32,729 bases of DNA from an uncultured Collinsella sp. (GCA_902494195.1 CABUSH010000026.1:1-32729), one strand, 5' to 3'. Numbered from the stretch's first letter, positions 23,854-31,911 are shown. The notes: generated by a model from the letters alone, not told the origin. Translations and numbers: made by a program.

Positions 23854-25146
23854 GTGCTCGCACCCCATATTTCCGTCGTCAACCTCGGCTGCCGTGTCAA
23901 CCGGGTTGAGTCTGACCGTATCACTGCCGATCTTATGCGCTTGGGCTTTGCTATTGTGGAGCCTCAGGATGCCGATTTGATCGTCATTAACACCTGTGCC
24001 GTTACGGGCGAGGCCGAGGCCAAGACCCGTAAGGCCGTCCGCCATGCGCTGGCCTATCCAAACGAGCCCTATGTGGTCGTGACCGGATGCGTGGTAAATT
24101 TGCATCCCGAGGAGCTGCTGGAGCTTTCGGATCGCGTGATCGCCGAGCCGTCCAAGATTGATGTCGCCGAACGTGTCTGCGAGGTACTGGGCGTTGAGTC
24201 CGATAGCGTTCCCGCCTGCAGCGATGGCGAGGTGGTCGATGCGCTCGGTCGCTCTCGCCTGGGCGTGAAGATTCAGGACGGCTGCAACCACCGTTGCACC
24301 TATTGCATTGTGTGGAAGGCACGCGGCCCCGAGCGCTCCGTGCCCGTCGAGTCCGTGCTCGAGCAAGTTCGCGAGGCCCAGGAGGCCGGCGTGCCCGAGG
24401 TGGTGCTGACCGGTGTGAACCTGGGCGCCTACGATGGCAAGAGCGCGACTGACGAGCATGTCGAAATCGATGAGCTGCTCGAGGCCATCATGGAGCGCAC
24501 GTCTATTCCGCATGTGCGCATTTCCTCGGTCGAACCCATGGATATCTCTGAGCGCCTGCTTAAGGTTATGGCGCGCTATCCGCAGCGTATCGCCCCGTTT
24601 TTACATCTGCCCGTGCAGTCCGGCTGCACGGCGACCCTGCATCGCATGGGCCGTCCCTATAGCGCCGAGGCCTTTGAGGACACGGTGCGCATGATTCGCG
24701 CCAACTTGCCCCAGGTGTCTCTTTCGTGCGATGTCATCGTCGGTTTTCCTGGTGAGACGGACGAGGAATTCGAGGAGTCGCTGGCGCTGTGCCGCCGTGT
24801 GGGTTTCTCGCGTATGCACGTGTTCCGCTATAGCAAGCGTCCCGGTACCCTTGCTGCCGACATGCCCGACCAAGTGCCGCCCGAGGTTATGGCCGAGCGC
24901 AGCCGCCGTATGCGGGCCGCCGCGCAGGAGCTCGCTATTGCCGACGCTCGTCGTCGCGTGGGCACGGTCGAGCGTGCGGTGCTCGAGTATGACGACAACC
25001 TGACGCTCGGTTCGTTCCATCATGCCCGTCTTGACGATACCTGTGGACTTACAGCCCCGTGCCTGCTCGATGTTGCTATCATCGGAGTCGATGATTCCGG
25101 CTTGGTCCATGCGCGCAGGGAGGTTCATGGAAGCCTCGAAGATTAG
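23854..25146 (+). CDS. mtaB: tRNA t6A37 methylthiotransferase MtaB
   Basis: Adds a methylthio group to t6A37 of ANN-decoding tRNAs. The 430-residue protein has the N-terminal MTTase domain with cluster cysteines C13, C48 and C79, then a radical SAM domain with C144, C148 and C151 (CNHRCTYC), and a C-terminal TRAM-like part. The LGCRVN and HLPVQSG segments are typical of MtaB rather than MiaB or RimO. GTG 23854 follows AAGGAGCC. The last 20 bases overlap the start of phoH, which implies coupling. Confidence 0.92.
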   Translation: MLAPHISVVNLGCRVNRVESDRITADLMRLGFAIVEPQDADLIVINTCAVTGEAEAKTRKAVRHALAYPNEPYVVVTGCVVNLHPEELLELSDRVIAEPSKIDVAERVCEVLGVESDSVPACSDGEVVDALGRSRLGVKIQDGCNHRCTYCIVWKARGPERSVPVESVLEQVREAQEAGVPEVVLTGVNLGAYDGKSATDEHVEIDELLEAIMERTSIPHVRISSVEPMDISERLLKVMARYPQRIAPFLHLPVQSGCTATLHRMGRPYSAEAFEDTVRMIRANLPQVSLSCDVIVGFPGETDEEFEESLALCRRVGFSRMHVFRYSKRPGTLAADMPDQVPPEVMAERSRRMRAAAQELAIADARRRVGTVERAVLEYDDNLTLGSFHHARLDDTCGLTAPCLLDVAIIGVDDSGLVHARREVHGSLED

Positions 25147-26113
25147 ACTTACCGTTCCCGAGGGTATCGACCCCTCGCGCGTTTTGGGCGCCGGCGACGG
25201 CGTCCTTCGTGCGCTCGAGAGCTTGGTTCGCGCCCATGTGGTCGTCCGTGGCGATAGCATCGCCGTGAGCGGTGACCCGGATGAGGTCGAACTCGTGGCG
25301 TGCTTTTTCGAGCATGCTTTTCGCGAGGCAGCTGCCGGACGCACGCTTTCTGCCGACGATGTCTCGCACTGTCTGGCCGTTCTGCGCGACGGTGAGCACG
25401 AGGCCACGTCGCTTCGCGATGACGTGCTGCTTTCGTATCGCGGCCGTGCCATTCGCCCCAAAACGCTCGGCCAAAAGCGCTATGTGGATGCCATCCGCTC
25501 GCATACCATCACGTTTGGCCTGGGTCCCGCTGGTACCGGTAAGACCTATCTGGCCATGGCGCTCGCCGTTTCCGCGCTCAAGCGTCATGAGGTGGGCCGT
25601 CTGATCTTGACGCGTCCGGTTGTCGAGGCGGGGGAGAACCTGGGCTTTTTGCCCGGTACCCTCGAGGAAAAGATCGATCCCTATATGCGTCCGCTCTACG
25701 ACGCCCTTTTTGACATGATGGATCGCGAACGCACCGATGAGCTTATGGAGCGCGGCGTGATCGAGATCGCCCCGCTTGCCTACATGCGCGGCCGTACACT
25801 GAGCGATGCCTTCGTGGTGCTCGACGAGGCGCAAAATACCACGCCCGAGCAGATGAAGATGTTCCTGACGCGCCTGGGCTTCAACTCTAAGTTTGTGATT
25901 ACCGGCGACCTGAGCCAGCGCGACCTGGTGGGTCGTCGTGGCGGTCTTGCCGACGTTGAGCAGATTTTGGGCCGTGTCGACGATGTCGCATTTTCGCACC
26001 TCGAGCGCGCCGACGTGGTGCGCCATGCCTTGGTGGGACGTATCGTCGAGGCATACGACACTTATGATGATGAGCGCGAGAAACGCGCACGTGACCGAAA
26101 GGAGTCCCGTTGA
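25127..26113 (+). CDS. phoH: PhoH-like ATPase
   Basis: A cytoplasmic ATPase of the PhoH family, 328 residues, commonly next to ybeY and thought to act in RNA metabolism. The nucleotide site is GPAGTGKT with the Walker B-like VVLDEAQN, and the family stretches RPVVEAGENLGFLPG and GDLSQRDL are present. An N-terminal KH-like region covers about residues 1-90. ATG 25127 follows GGGAGG and lies within the end of mtaB. The stop TGA overlaps the ybeY start codon. The name comes from phosphate-starvation induction of E. coli PhoH; no Pho box was recognised here. Confidence 0.94.
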   Translation: MEASKIRLTVPEGIDPSRVLGAGDGVLRALESLVRAHVVVRGDSIAVSGDPDEVELVACFFEHAFREAAAGRTLSADDVSHCLAVLRDGEHEATSLRDDVLLSYRGRAIRPKTLGQKRYVDAIRSHTITFGLGPAGTGKTYLAMALAVSALKRHEVGRLILTRPVVEAGENLGFLPGTLEEKIDPYMRPLYDALFDMMDRERTDELMERGVIEIAPLAYMRGRTLSDAFVVLDEAQNTTPEQMKMFLTRLGFNSKFVITGDLSQRDLVGRRGGLADVEQILGRVDDVAFSHLERADVVRHALVGRIVEAYDTYDDEREKRARDRKESR

Positions 26114-26619
26114 GTGTATTGATCAGCAACGATGCCGAGCTCGATACGCTGCTCGACGCGCAGGAGGTGGAGCACATCTGCGAGGTTGTGCTTGCCGCCG
26201 AGAGCGTTGAGCGTGAAGTCGAGATTTCCCTTTCGTATGTCGACGAGGACGAGATGCACGAGCTCAACCACGAGTGGCGCGGCATCGACCGCACCACCGA
26301 TGTGCTCTCGTTTGAATGCGACTCGGCCTTTGACGATGACATTCCCGCCGATGAGACGCTCGAGCTCGGCGATATCATCTTGGCCCCGGAGGTCATTGCC
26401 CGTCAGGCCCCCGGTTTTGGCAATAGCCCCGCTGACGAGTGCCGTCTGATGCTCGTTCACGGCATGCTGCACCTGCTGGGCTATGACCATATTGATGACG
26501 ACGAGGCCGAGGTCATGGAGGCCCGCGAGGACGCCATCCTGCGCGATCTGGCGCTCGAGCGCGGCGAGGACCCCAAGCTAGTCCATGTCGGCCCCATCAC
26601 CAACCACGCCCACGACTAG
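26110..26619 (+). CDS. ybeY: Endoribonuclease YbeY
   Basis: A zinc-dependent RNase needed for 16S rRNA 3' maturation and ribosome quality control. The 169-residue protein has the metal motif HGMLHLLGYDH (H-X3-H-X5-H) and the upstream NHEWRGIDRTTDVLSF segment characteristic of the family. The start is TTG 26110, overlapping the phoH stop (TTGA), with GAAAGGAG just upstream; GTG 26116 is a possible alternative. It lies between phoH and dgkA, the usual order. Confidence 0.95.
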   Translation: MSVLISNDAELDTLLDAQEVEHICEVVLAAESVEREVEISLSYVDEDEMHELNHEWRGIDRTTDVLSFECDSAFDDDIPADETLELGDIILAPEVIARQAPGFGNSPADECRLMLVHGMLHLLGYDHIDDDEAEVMEAREDAILRDLALERGEDPKLVHVGPITNHAHD

Positions 26620-26628
26620 GAGCCGTCT

Positions 26629-27006
26629 ATGATTCCCGGATCTAACAAGGACCATCCGTCCTTCTTAAAGTCGTTCTCCTATGCCATGGAGGGCTTCGTT
26701 ACCGCCGTCAAGACCGAGCGCAACATTAAGGTCATGCTCGTGGCGGGCGTGTGCACCGTCATTGCCGGCTGTATCGTGGGGCTCGACATTGCCGAGTGGG
26801 CCACGATTATCATCTGTTGTGGCCTGGTGATTCACGGCGAGCTGTGCAACACCGCTATGGAGGCTATCGTCGACCTAGCGACCCAGGAGCTCCATCCGCT
26901 GGCCAAGCGTGCGAAGGACATCGCCGCCGCCTCCGTATACGTTCTTTCCATCACCGCCGCGATTGTGGGCTTGCTGGTATTTGCCCACGCGCTCGGCTTT
27001 ATTTAG
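26629..27006 (+). CDS. dgkA: Diacylglycerol / undecaprenol kinase
   Basis: A small integral membrane kinase, 125 residues, with three predicted membrane helices (about 35-53, 55-75 and 100-123). The active-site stretch ELCNTAMEAIVD and HPLAKRAKDIAAASV are the family signature. In Gram-positives this family phosphorylates undecaprenol, recycling the carrier lipid for wall synthesis, rather than diacylglycerol; which substrate applies here is inference. ATG 26629 follows AGGAG from the ybeY stop region. era starts 12 bases later. Confidence 0.93.
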   Translation: MIPGSNKDHPSFLKSFSYAMEGFVTAVKTERNIKVMLVAGVCTVIAGCIVGLDIAEWATIIICCGLVIHGELCNTAMEAIVDLATQELHPLAKRAKDIAAASVYVLSITAAIVGLLVFAHALGFI

Positions 27007-27018
27007 AAAGGGATTCCC

Positions 27019-28086
27019 ATGTCCGACAATATGCAGCCTGCCGATGAGATTTTGGACGACGAGTCCCTGGACGCGGTGGATACCGAGGAGCTCGAGGATT
27101 TCGAGGAGTTCGACCCGTTTGAGGGTATGAGCGACGAGGAACTCGATGCCCTGTGCGACGAGGACGACAACCTCGCGGGCTTTGGCGACGTTGAGCCTGG
27201 TTTTCGCAGCGGCTTCGTGGCCCTGGTCGGTCGTCCCAACGCTGGCAAGTCTACGCTGCTTAATGCCTGCTATGGCAAAAAGGTCGCCATCACCTCGCCG
27301 GTGGCCCAGACGACCCGCCGCCGCATGCGCGCCGTCGTCAACCGCCCCGGCTACCAGCTGGTCTTTGTCGATACCCCCGGTATTCATAAGCCCAAGGACG
27401 GCTTGGGATCCGAGCTCAACAAGAGCGCGTTGTTCGAGCTGAACGATGTCGATGTCGTCGCGTTTTTGATTGATGCCACCAAGCCCATCGGCAGGGGAGA
27501 CGCCTGGGTTGCCGAGCGTGTCAAGAACGCTCGTTCCAAGAAGGTCCTGGTGCTTACCAAGGCCGATGAGGCCGACCCCGCACAGGTCATGGAGCAGCTT
27601 AAGGCCGCCCACGAGCTCATGGAATATGACGACGAGATCGTGACGTCGTCGGTCAAGAACTTCAACGTCGATGCCTTTATCGAGACCGTTGCGCACTTTT
27701 TGCCCGAGGGTCCGCGTTGGTTCCCCGAGGACATGGGTACCGATGCTTCCGATGAGACGCTCGTTGCCGAGTTTGTGCGCGAGAAGGTCTTGCGCCGCAC
27801 CCGTGATGAGATTCCGCACTCCGTTGGCGTGATCTGCGATGCGCTCGAGCAGACCAAGAAGGTGCTGCGCGTGCACGCCACCATTTACGTCGAGCGCGAG
27901 GGCCAAAAGGGCATCATCATCGGCAAAGGCGGCGAGATGATCAAGCATATCGGTATCGACGCCCGTCGCGATCTTGAGCGCATCTTTGGCACGCAGGTCT
28001 TTTTGGAGCTGGACGTGAAGGTCAAGTCCGGCTGGCGCGACGACGAGGCCCAGATTCGCCGCTTTGGCTATAACGCCGAAGACTAA
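27019..28086 (+). CDS. era: GTPase Era with acidic N-terminal extension
   Basis: A GTPase that binds the 16S rRNA 3' end during 30S assembly. GTPase motifs are GRPNAGKST (71-79), DTPGIH and TKAD. The C-terminal KH domain carries IIIGKGGEMIKHIG. The 355 residues exceed the usual length of about 300 because of roughly 63 added N-terminal residues. In the first 60, 26 are Asp or Glu and none is Lys or Arg. ATG 27019 follows AAAGGG at good spacing, supporting translation of the extension. A start nearer the GTPase core would lack such a site. Its neighbours ybeY and recO are standard. Confidence 0.95.
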   Translation: MSDNMQPADEILDDESLDAVDTEELEDFEEFDPFEGMSDEELDALCDEDDNLAGFGDVEPGFRSGFVALVGRPNAGKSTLLNACYGKKVAITSPVAQTTRRRMRAVVNRPGYQLVFVDTPGIHKPKDGLGSELNKSALFELNDVDVVAFLIDATKPIGRGDAWVAERVKNARSKKVLVLTKADEADPAQVMEQLKAAHELMEYDDEIVTSSVKNFNVDAFIETVAHFLPEGPRWFPEDMGTDASDETLVAEFVREKVLRRTRDEIPHSVGVICDALEQTKKVLRVHATIYVEREGQKGIIIGKGGEMIKHIGIDARRDLERIFGTQVFLELDVKVKSGWRDDEAQIRRFGYNAED

Positions 28087-28101
28087 GGACGCGCGGCGCG
28101 C

Positions 28102-28851
28102 ATGGCAGGCTCCCGGACATATCGCACGAAAGTGCTCGTGCTCGATAAGACTAAGCTCAAAGAGACCGACCTGATCTTGACGATGCTTGACGAGCGGGGA
28201 CGGCAGGTTCGTGCCGTGGCAAAGGGTGCCCGTAAACCCGGTGGGCGCCTGGCTGCGCGCTGTGAGCTGTTCTGTACCGTCGACATGCTGCTCGCGCATG
28301 GGCGGTCGCTCGACGTGGTTTCCCAGGCCGAGCTTATGGAAGCGCCGCTCGGCGCTGCGCCCGATTACGAGACGACCTGCGCCGCAAGCGCGATCGCCGA
28401 GGTCGCGCGCGTGTGCTCGTTCGAGGACGCCGAGGACCCGTTTACCTTTGCCATAACGCAGCGAGCGCTTGCCCTGGTGGGCAGCGGGCTCGACACAGCG
28501 CATATGGATCTGCTCGTGGCGGCCTTTGTCTTTAAGCTGCTGTCGCACGTTGGCTACCGACCCGATTTTTCGGCCTGCGTGCTGTGCGGAGACCCCATGC
28601 TGTCGTATTTTTCGCCCCAGGCCGGCGGGCTCATGTGCGGCTCGTGCGCGTCGAGCGTTCCGGGTGCCGAGTTGGTGTCGACCGGTGAGGTCGCATGGCT
28701 GCGCGCCCTCATGTCCATGACCTTCGATGCGCTCATGGCCGAGCGAATCGACCCGCATACGGCGGCATTCTTGCTCGGGCTTTCGCATGTTTGGGCCGCC
28801 ACGCACACCGATCAGCGCCTCCGTGCGATGGAATTCATGTTGGGTCGGTGA
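28102..28851 (+). CDS. recO: DNA repair protein RecO
   Basis: Recombination mediator that loads RecA with RecR and anneals single strands. The 249-residue protein has the N-terminal OB-fold (YRTKVLVLDKTKLKETDLILTMLDERGR), a helical middle and a zinc motif with the pairs CVLC and CGSC near residues 156-180. ATG 28102 lies 15 bases after the era stop, with AAGGACG upstream. era-recO is a common pair. No clear terminator follows before the rpsO promoter. Confidence 0.94.
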   Translation: MAGSRTYRTKVLVLDKTKLKETDLILTMLDERGRQVRAVAKGARKPGGRLAARCELFCTVDMLLAHGRSLDVVSQAELMEAPLGAAPDYETTCAASAIAEVARVCSFEDAEDPFTFAITQRALALVGSGLDTAHMDLLVAAFVFKLLSHVGYRPDFSACVLCGDPMLSYFSPQAGGLMCGSCASSVPGAELVSTGEVAWLRALMSMTFDALMAERIDPHTAAFLLGLSHVWAATHTDQRLRAMEFMLGR

Positions 28852-28875
28852 TGATGCGCAGGGGCGGGCTGCTTG

Positions 28876-28884
28876 TGGTAACAT
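28876..28884 (+). promoter_or_regulatory. rpsO extended -10 promoter (TGGTAACAT)
   Basis: An extended -10 element just after recO, giving a leader of about 100 bases that holds alternative hairpins. Confidence 0.5.
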
Positions 28885-28899
28885 ATCGGCCTGTTAGTA

Positions 28900-28969
28900 C
28901 CTCGACCTTGGTTGCTCGCTCCACCGGCGGCTTCCCAGTCCGAGGCGAATCGAGTCGCCCGATGGCGAC
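28900..28969 (+). promoter_or_regulatory. Structured rpsO leader, possible S15 autoregulatory site
   Basis: CCTCG (28900-28904) can pair with CGAGG (28941-28945). GGCGA (28944-28948) can pair with TCGCC (28955-28959), while GTCGCC (28954-28959) can instead pair perfectly with GGCGAC (28964-28969) around a CGAT tetraloop. The helices compete. S15 regulates its own mRNA through varied leader folds in several bacteria; whether this is such a site is inference. Confidence 0.4.
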
Positions 28970-28989
28970 GCAAAACGAAAGGTGAAACA

Positions 28990-29268
28990 ATGACTGTTTC
29001 CAAAGAGCGCAAGGCGGAGCTGACTGCCCAGTTCGGTAACACCCCGGTCGACACCGGCAACCCCAAGGTTCAGGTCGCCATCCTGTCCGAGCGCATCAAG
29101 GAGCTGACCGAGCACATGAAGTCCCACCAAAAGGACTTCCACACCCGTCGTGGCCTGCTCATGCTCGTCGGTCGTCGTCGTCGTCTTCTCTCCTACATCA
29201 AGAAGAACGACATCGTCGAGTACCGTGAGCTCATCAAGGCTCTGGGCATTCGCGACAATATTCAGTAG
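28990..29268 (+). CDS. rpsO: 30S ribosomal protein uS15
   Basis: A primary 16S rRNA-binding protein of the small subunit's platform. The 92 residues contain the family core (GNPKVQVAILSERIKELTEH, HTRRGLLMLVGRRRRLLSYI) and end YRELIKALGIRDNIQ. ATG 28990 follows GAAAGGTGAAACA; the in-frame extension to 28912 runs through the leader structure and was rejected. rpsO followed by pnp is the classic bacterial order, but a strong terminator separates them here. Confidence 0.97.
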   Translation: MTVSKERKAELTAQFGNTPVDTGNPKVQVAILSERIKELTEHMKSHQKDFHTRRGLLMLVGRRRRLLSYIKKNDIVEYRELIKALGIRDNIQ

Positions 29269-29284
29269 CGAACTTGTACATGCT

Positions 29285-29315
29285 AAGAGCGTCCTGCATG
29301 CGGGACGCTCTTTTT
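29285..29315 (+). terminator. Rho-independent terminator after rpsO
   Basis: AGAGCGTCC (29286-29294) pairs with GGACGCTCT (29303-29311) followed by TTTT. It lies 17 bases past the rpsO stop and limits read-through into pnp. Confidence 0.9.
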
Positions 29316-29382
29316 GTGTAAGGGCGTGAACAATCACGCTCTGAAGCGTGGCGGGGGCAGGGGGCCCGCGTCACATGAGAAG

Positions 29383-29405
29383 CCCGCAGGCAAGGGGCCT
29401 GTGGG
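29383..29405 (+). promoter_or_regulatory. pnp leader hairpin next to the ribosome binding site
   Basis: CCCGCAGGC (29383-29391) pairs with GCCTGTGGG (29397-29405, one G-U) just 4-5 bases before AAAGGAG. Another GC-rich fold lies upstream near 29346-29375. The E. coli pnp leader is a hairpin target of RNase III and PNPase autoregulation; a similar role here is inference. No clear promoter was recognised between 29316 and 29382. Confidence 0.35.
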
Positions 29406-29418
29406 GTAAAGGAGAACA

Positions 29419-31665
29419 ATGACACTCGTATCCAAGACCTTTGAGCTGTACGGCAAGACCTACACCTTTGAGTCCGGCGAGCTTGCCAAGCAGGCCACTG
29501 GCGCCTGTCTGGTCAAGCAGGGCGACACCACGATGCTCGATACCGTGGTCGTCTCCAAGGAGCGCAAGAACTATGACTTCTTCCCGCTGACCGTCGACTT
29601 CAACGAGAAGATGTACGCTGCCGGCCGCATCCCGGGTGGCTACCTCAAGCGTGAGGGCCGTCCCAGCGAGAAGGCCACGCTCACCGCGCGCATGATCGAC
29701 CGCCCGATCCGCCCGAGCTTCCCGGACGGCTTCCGCAACGAGGTGCACATCGTCGCCACCTCGCTCGTCGCCGACCAGGTCAACCCCTTCGACGTCATCA
29801 ACGTCATGGGCGCTTCTTTGGCCATGACGCTCGGTGGCGTGCCCTTCGAGGGTCCGCTTGCCTGCGTGCGCATCGGCCGCAACGTGGAGACCGGCGAGTT
29901 TATCGTCAACCCCACTTATGAGGAGCGCGAGAACTCCGACCTGGACCTGGAGCTGGGCGGTTCTGCCGACTTCATCTCGATGGTCGAGGCCGGCGCCGAG
30001 GAGATCTCCGAGGACGACATGCTCGCCGCTATGAAGTTTGGCCAGGAGGCCCTCGCTGCCTTCTGCCAGGCCCAAGACGAGTTCGTCGCCGAGTGGGAGC
30101 AGGTCAACGGCGCTATCGTCAAGAAGGATTACCCGCTCGACCAGCCCGTCGAGGAGGTCCAGGAGCGCATTTTCGCCCACTACGACGAGATGGCCGCTGC
30201 CCTGCGCGACGCCGACAAGCTTTCCCGCATCGGTAAGGTCGAGGCTCTGAAGGAGTCCATCCGCGCCGAGTTCACCGACGAGGAGCAGGCCGCCTGGGAG
30301 CGCGAGATCCCCGTGGCGCTCAAGAAGCTCGAGAAGAAGGCCATGCGCACCATGGTCGTCGAGACCGGCGAGCGCGTCGACGGTCGTGCCGCCGACGAGA
30401 TTCGCCCCATCATGGTGAAGGACAACTACCTGCCGCTCGTTCACGGCTCCGGCCTGTTCCAGCGTGGTCAGACCCAGGTGCTCTCCGTCCTGTCGCTCGG
30501 CATGCTCAACGAGGGCCAGCGTCTGGATACCATCGAGCCCACCGAGGGCAAGCGCTACATGCACCACTACAACTTCCCGCCGTTCTGCACCGGTGAGACC
30601 GGCCGCATGGGCAGCCCCAAGCGCCGCGAGATCGGTCACGGCAACCTGGCCGAGCGTGCCCTGCTTCCGGTGCTTCCCGACGAGAACGAGTTCCCCTACG
30701 CTATCCGTGTGGTCTCCGAGGTCATGGAGTCCAATGGCTCCTCTTCGATGGCTTCGACCTGCGGCTCCACGCTCGCCCTTATGGACGGCGGCGTGCCCAT
30801 TAAGCGCCCGGTCTCCGGTATCGCCATGGGCCTGATCCAGGAGGAGGGCAAGACTGTGGTCCTGTCCGACATCCAGGGTCTCGAGGACTTCCTGGGCGAC
30901 ATGGACTTTAAGGTCACTGGCACCACCGAGGGCATCACCGCCCTGCAGATGGACAACAAGGCTACTGGCCTTACCTTCGACATCCTGGCCCGCGCCCTGC
31001 AGCAGGCCAAGGAGGGTCGCGCCTTCATCCTGCAGAAGATGCTTGATGTGATCCCCGAGCCGCGTCACACCACGCGCAGCACCGCTCCGCGCATCGTCTC
31101 CATCCAGGTTCCGACCGATAAGATCCGCGACGTCATCGGTTCCGGCGGCAAGGTTATCCGCGGCATCCAGGACGAGACCGGCGCTTCGGTCGACATCCAG
31201 GAGGACGGTACCGTCTTTGTCGGCGGCACCGGCGAGTCTGTCGATCAGGCTGTCGAGCGCATCAAGCTCATCATCAAGGTTCCCGAGCCGGGCGAGGAGT
31301 ACACCGGTCGCGTGGTCTCCATCCAGCCCTTCGGCGCCTTCGTCAACCTGCTGCCCGGTAAGGACGGCCTGCTGCACATCTCCCGCGTCGCCAAGGGTCG
31401 TGTGGAGAAGGTCGAGGACGTCCTCAACGTGGGCGACGAGGTCAAGGTCGTCGTCATCGAGGTCGACGATCGCGGCAAGATCTCGCTCGATCGTCTCGAC
31501 AAGCCCGAGGCCCCGGCTCGCGCCGAGGGTGCCTCCGAGGGCGACGGCGAGCACTTCCAGCGTCGCGAGCGTCCGCGTCGCGAGCGCTCCGAGCGCAGCG
31601 ACCGTCCGCGCCGTCCCGGCGACAACGGAGGCCGCAAGCCCCGCCGTCACCACGACGCCGAGTAA
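29419..31665 (+). CDS. pnp: Polyribonucleotide nucleotidyltransferase (PNPase)
   Basis: A 3'-to-5' phosphorolytic exoribonuclease central to mRNA decay. The 748 residues contain two RNase PH domains (the second carries FPPFCTGETGRMGSPKRREIGHG, given here only as a landmark near residue 393), a KH domain near 560-620 (KIRDVIGSGGKVIRGI) and an S1 domain near 630-695 (GRVVSIQPFGAFVNLLPG). The tail from about residue 694 is a low-complexity stretch rich in Arg, Glu, Pro and Asp. It probably binds RNA or partners. ATG 29419 follows AAAGGAGAACA. It is transcribed separately from rpsO and ends in a terminator fused to a large palindrome. Confidence 0.97.
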   Translation: MTLVSKTFELYGKTYTFESGELAKQATGACLVKQGDTTMLDTVVVSKERKNYDFFPLTVDFNEKMYAAGRIPGGYLKREGRPSEKATLTARMIDRPIRPSFPDGFRNEVHIVATSLVADQVNPFDVINVMGASLAMTLGGVPFEGPLACVRIGRNVETGEFIVNPTYEERENSDLDLELGGSADFISMVEAGAEEISEDDMLAAMKFGQEALAAFCQAQDEFVAEWEQVNGAIVKKDYPLDQPVEEVQERIFAHYDEMAAALRDADKLSRIGKVEALKESIRAEFTDEEQAAWEREIPVALKKLEKKAMRTMVVETGERVDGRAADEIRPIMVKDNYLPLVHGSGLFQRGQTQVLSVLSLGMLNEGQRLDTIEPTEGKRYMHHYNFPPFCTGETGRMGSPKRREIGHGNLAERALLPVLPDENEFPYAIRVVSEVMESNGSSSMASTCGSTLALMDGGVPIKRPVSGIAMGLIQEEGKTVVLSDIQGLEDFLGDMDFKVTGTTEGITALQMDNKATGLTFDILARALQQAKEGRAFILQKMLDVIPEPRHTTRSTAPRIVSIQVPTDKIRDVIGSGGKVIRGIQDETGASVDIQEDGTVFVGGTGESVDQAVERIKLIIKVPEPGEEYTGRVVSIQPFGAFVNLLPGKDGLLHISRVAKGRVEKVEDVLNVGDEVKVVVIEVDDRGKISLDRLDKPEAPARAEGASEGDGEHFQRRERPRRERSERSDRPRRPGDNGGRKPRRHHDAE

Positions 31666-31688
31666 CAGCTAAACATAAGCAGCTCAAC

Positions 31689-31719
31689 AAGGGCGACTCC
31701 GTACAGGGGTCGCCCTTTT
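31689..31719 (+). terminator. Rho-independent terminator after pnp
   Basis: AAGGGCGACTCC (31689-31700) pairs with GGGGTCGCCCTT (31706-31717, one G-U) followed by TT. Its right arm GCCCTTTT is also the outer end of the 149-bp palindrome that follows, so the two folds compete. Confidence 0.85.
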
Positions 31720-31860
31720 GCTTGCGCCCGGGAGGGCCGCATATGAAGTTTCCTGCTCTACAGTCCTGCGCAAGACGGAAAGCACATTTAGTGCTTTCCT
31801 TTGCGTGCGGAACTCGCGATAAACTTCATATGCGTCCCTCCCGGGCGCAAGCAAAAGGGC
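31712..31860. repeat. 149-bp near-perfect palindrome
   Basis: Outer arms 31712-31736 and 31836-31860 are perfect reverse complements over 25 bp. After a 2-base mismatch (31737-31738 against 31834-31835), inner arms 31739-31751 and 31821-31833 pair over 13 bp. A 69-base centre carries its own 9-bp hairpin. The inner arms are the ends of the 87-bp repeat. No open frame of note lies inside. Confidence 0.9.
31743..31829 (+). repeat. 87-bp structured repeat, copy 1
   Basis: The ends ATGAAGTTT and AAACTTCAT are inverted repeats. The centre is a hairpin GGAAAGCAC-ATTTA-GTGCTTTCC (31777-31799). The reverse complement recurs at the right end of the window. The two copies share 26 identical bases at each side and differ at 11 of 34 central positions, including three compensatory pair changes. 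Confidence 0.88.
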
Positions 31861-31902
31861 TGGTTAACGCTGTTGGTCGCTTGCTGGTCTTCTGTTCTTA
31901 GT

Positions 31903-31911
31903 TGATATACT
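31903..31911 (+). promoter_or_regulatory. Acetyltransferase extended -10 promoter (TGATATACT)
   Basis: An extended -10 about 35 bases upstream of the ATG at 31946. TTGCTG at 31881-31886 could be a -35 but the spacing (19 bp) is long. Confidence 0.5.

Noticed and set aside
31777..31799. Resemblance of the copy-1 hairpin to the RAYT REP hairpin (both contain AGTGCTTTC)
   Set aside because: The match is only nine bases, the flanks differ entirely, and copy 2 of the 87-bp repeat does not keep it. Treated as chance, though RAYT action on the 87-bp repeats cannot be excluded.
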